A DNA stretch of 64,000 nt from Marinobacter sp. MDS2. GTDB taxonomy: Bacteria > Pseudomonadota > Gammaproteobacteria > Pseudomonadales > Oleiphilaceae. The position numbers and the translations under genes are program-made. Positions 63,615-64,000 of the stretch are shown here, in pieces. The notes under the pieces were generated by a model that did no database searches, was not told the origin of the DNA, and was given only the letters and a program-made list of their open reading frames with translations. The stretch spans positions 2,238,690-2,302,689 of the forward strand of contig NZ_JAVAJF010000001.1 in the NCBI RefSeq assembly GCF_030718085.1, in the 5' to 3' direction. How positions within the stretch are numbered: the first letter of the stretch is position 1; each line of letters opens with the position of its first letter.

Positions 63615-63717
63615 GCGCATCTCGCTTGAGGGGCTAGCCACTAAGAACGGCCAGTACCGAAGCGGTAACTGCTTGAAAGTTCTGAAGAAAACGTTTTAAA
63701 GATTCTTCAAAAAGCAG

Positions 63718-63745
63718 TTGACAAGGTGGCGGTTCAGTGTAGAAT
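63718..63745 (+). promoter_or_regulatory. rRNA operon promoter P2
   Basis: TTGACA (63718-63723), 16-bp spacer, TAGAAT (63740-63745), GC-rich discriminator. It shares GTTGACAAGGTGGCG with P3. Confidence 0.8.
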
Positions 63746-63823
63746 GCGCCCCACGATTTAGCAGTAACGCCGGTGAGTTTTTCGGCCGTTTTCGAAGGTG
63801 AAAACAGCGGTTAAAATTAACGG

Positions 63824-63851
63824 TTGACAAGGTGGCGAGACGATGTATAAT
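63824..63851 (+). promoter_or_regulatory. rRNA operon promoter P3
   Basis: TTGACA (63824-63829), 16-bp spacer, TATAAT (63846-63851), followed by a GC-rich discriminator (CGCGGCC). It is the promoter closest to the leader and has a consensus -10. Confidence 0.85.
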
Positions 63852-64000
63852 TCGCGGCCTTGATTGAGCAGCAGCTCAAACGCTCTTTAAAAAGTTGACC
63901 AAGTAATTCGTGTGGGCGCTGGCCGAGGTATTTCAGATACGAAATATCAGGACAGTGACTCGTCGAAATTGAGTTTTGTCTTGAGCAAGAATTAAGAATC
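63852..64000 (+). other. rRNA operon leader (16S gene lies beyond the window)
   Basis: The sequence after P3 contains a boxA-like CGCTCTTTAAAA at 63881-63892, the antitermination element of rRNA leaders. No 16S sequence is yet reached at the window end. Nothing protein-coding is seen from 63544 to 64000. Confidence 0.75.

Overview
The window looks like core chromosome of a marine gammaproteobacterium close to Marinobacter, by inference from gene content and Pseudomonas-like gene order. It encodes about 58 proteins, one tRNA, one strongly supported small RNA and the promoter and leader of an rRNA operon. It contains no transposase, integrase, phage gene or CRISPR array. Almost every gene belongs to a housekeeping family; the unusual content is regulatory.

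Layout. 1-5200: the start of polA (window edge cuts it), small envelope proteins, a phasin-like protein with a lysine-rich tail, then pyrE divergent from a Crc homologue. 5300-16400: rph, yicC, gmk, rpoZ, spoT, ridA, a YeeZ-like epimerase, oxyR, recG and an HDOD protein, in the order known from Pseudomonas. 16500-25400: an accessory envelope stretch on the minus strand with a DUF2489 protein, a 1116-residue Ig-like lipoprotein, a FadL-family porin, a 587-residue lipoprotein and a LuxR-type regulator. 25600-32700: tRNA-Ile2(CAU), rpoD-dnaG-rpsU, tsaD, plsY, folB and folK. 32700-44700: pgi, panC, panB, a second folK, pcnB, crcZ, cbrB, cbrA, cbrX, gluQ and dksA. 44900-51600: sfsA, a Rieske protein, a two-domain kinase/ATPase, mrcB, a TPR lipoprotein and a DUF4382 lipoprotein. 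51700-56700: hemL, thiE, thiD, hemJ and a ClC channel. 56800-64000: argC, a DUF6776 protein, a bactofilin, erpA, anmK, an M23 endopeptidase, tyrS, then three tandem promoters and the leader of an rRNA operon whose 16S gene lies beyond the window.

Main discovery. The window holds an apparently complete carbon catabolite repression circuit outside Pseudomonas. It consists of the CbrA/CbrB two-component system with its small upstream gene cbrX, a CrcZ-type decoy RNA that no protein annotation would show, and a Crc protein that has lost nuclease active-site residues. The crcZ RNA has a near-consensus sigma-54 promoter, an upstream array of GTTAC half-sites, four A-rich AAN-repeat motifs of the kind bound by the distal face of Hfq, and a terminator about 390 nt from the predicted start. 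A likely target is also present: the FadL-family gene at 20674-22011 has an exact AACAACAA motif just upstream of its ribosome binding site.

Other points of note are an ATT start codon predicted for thiD, two folK paralogues 3.5 kb apart, a terminator with a UUCG loop that settles the spoT start, and a compact palindromic repeat between crc and rph.
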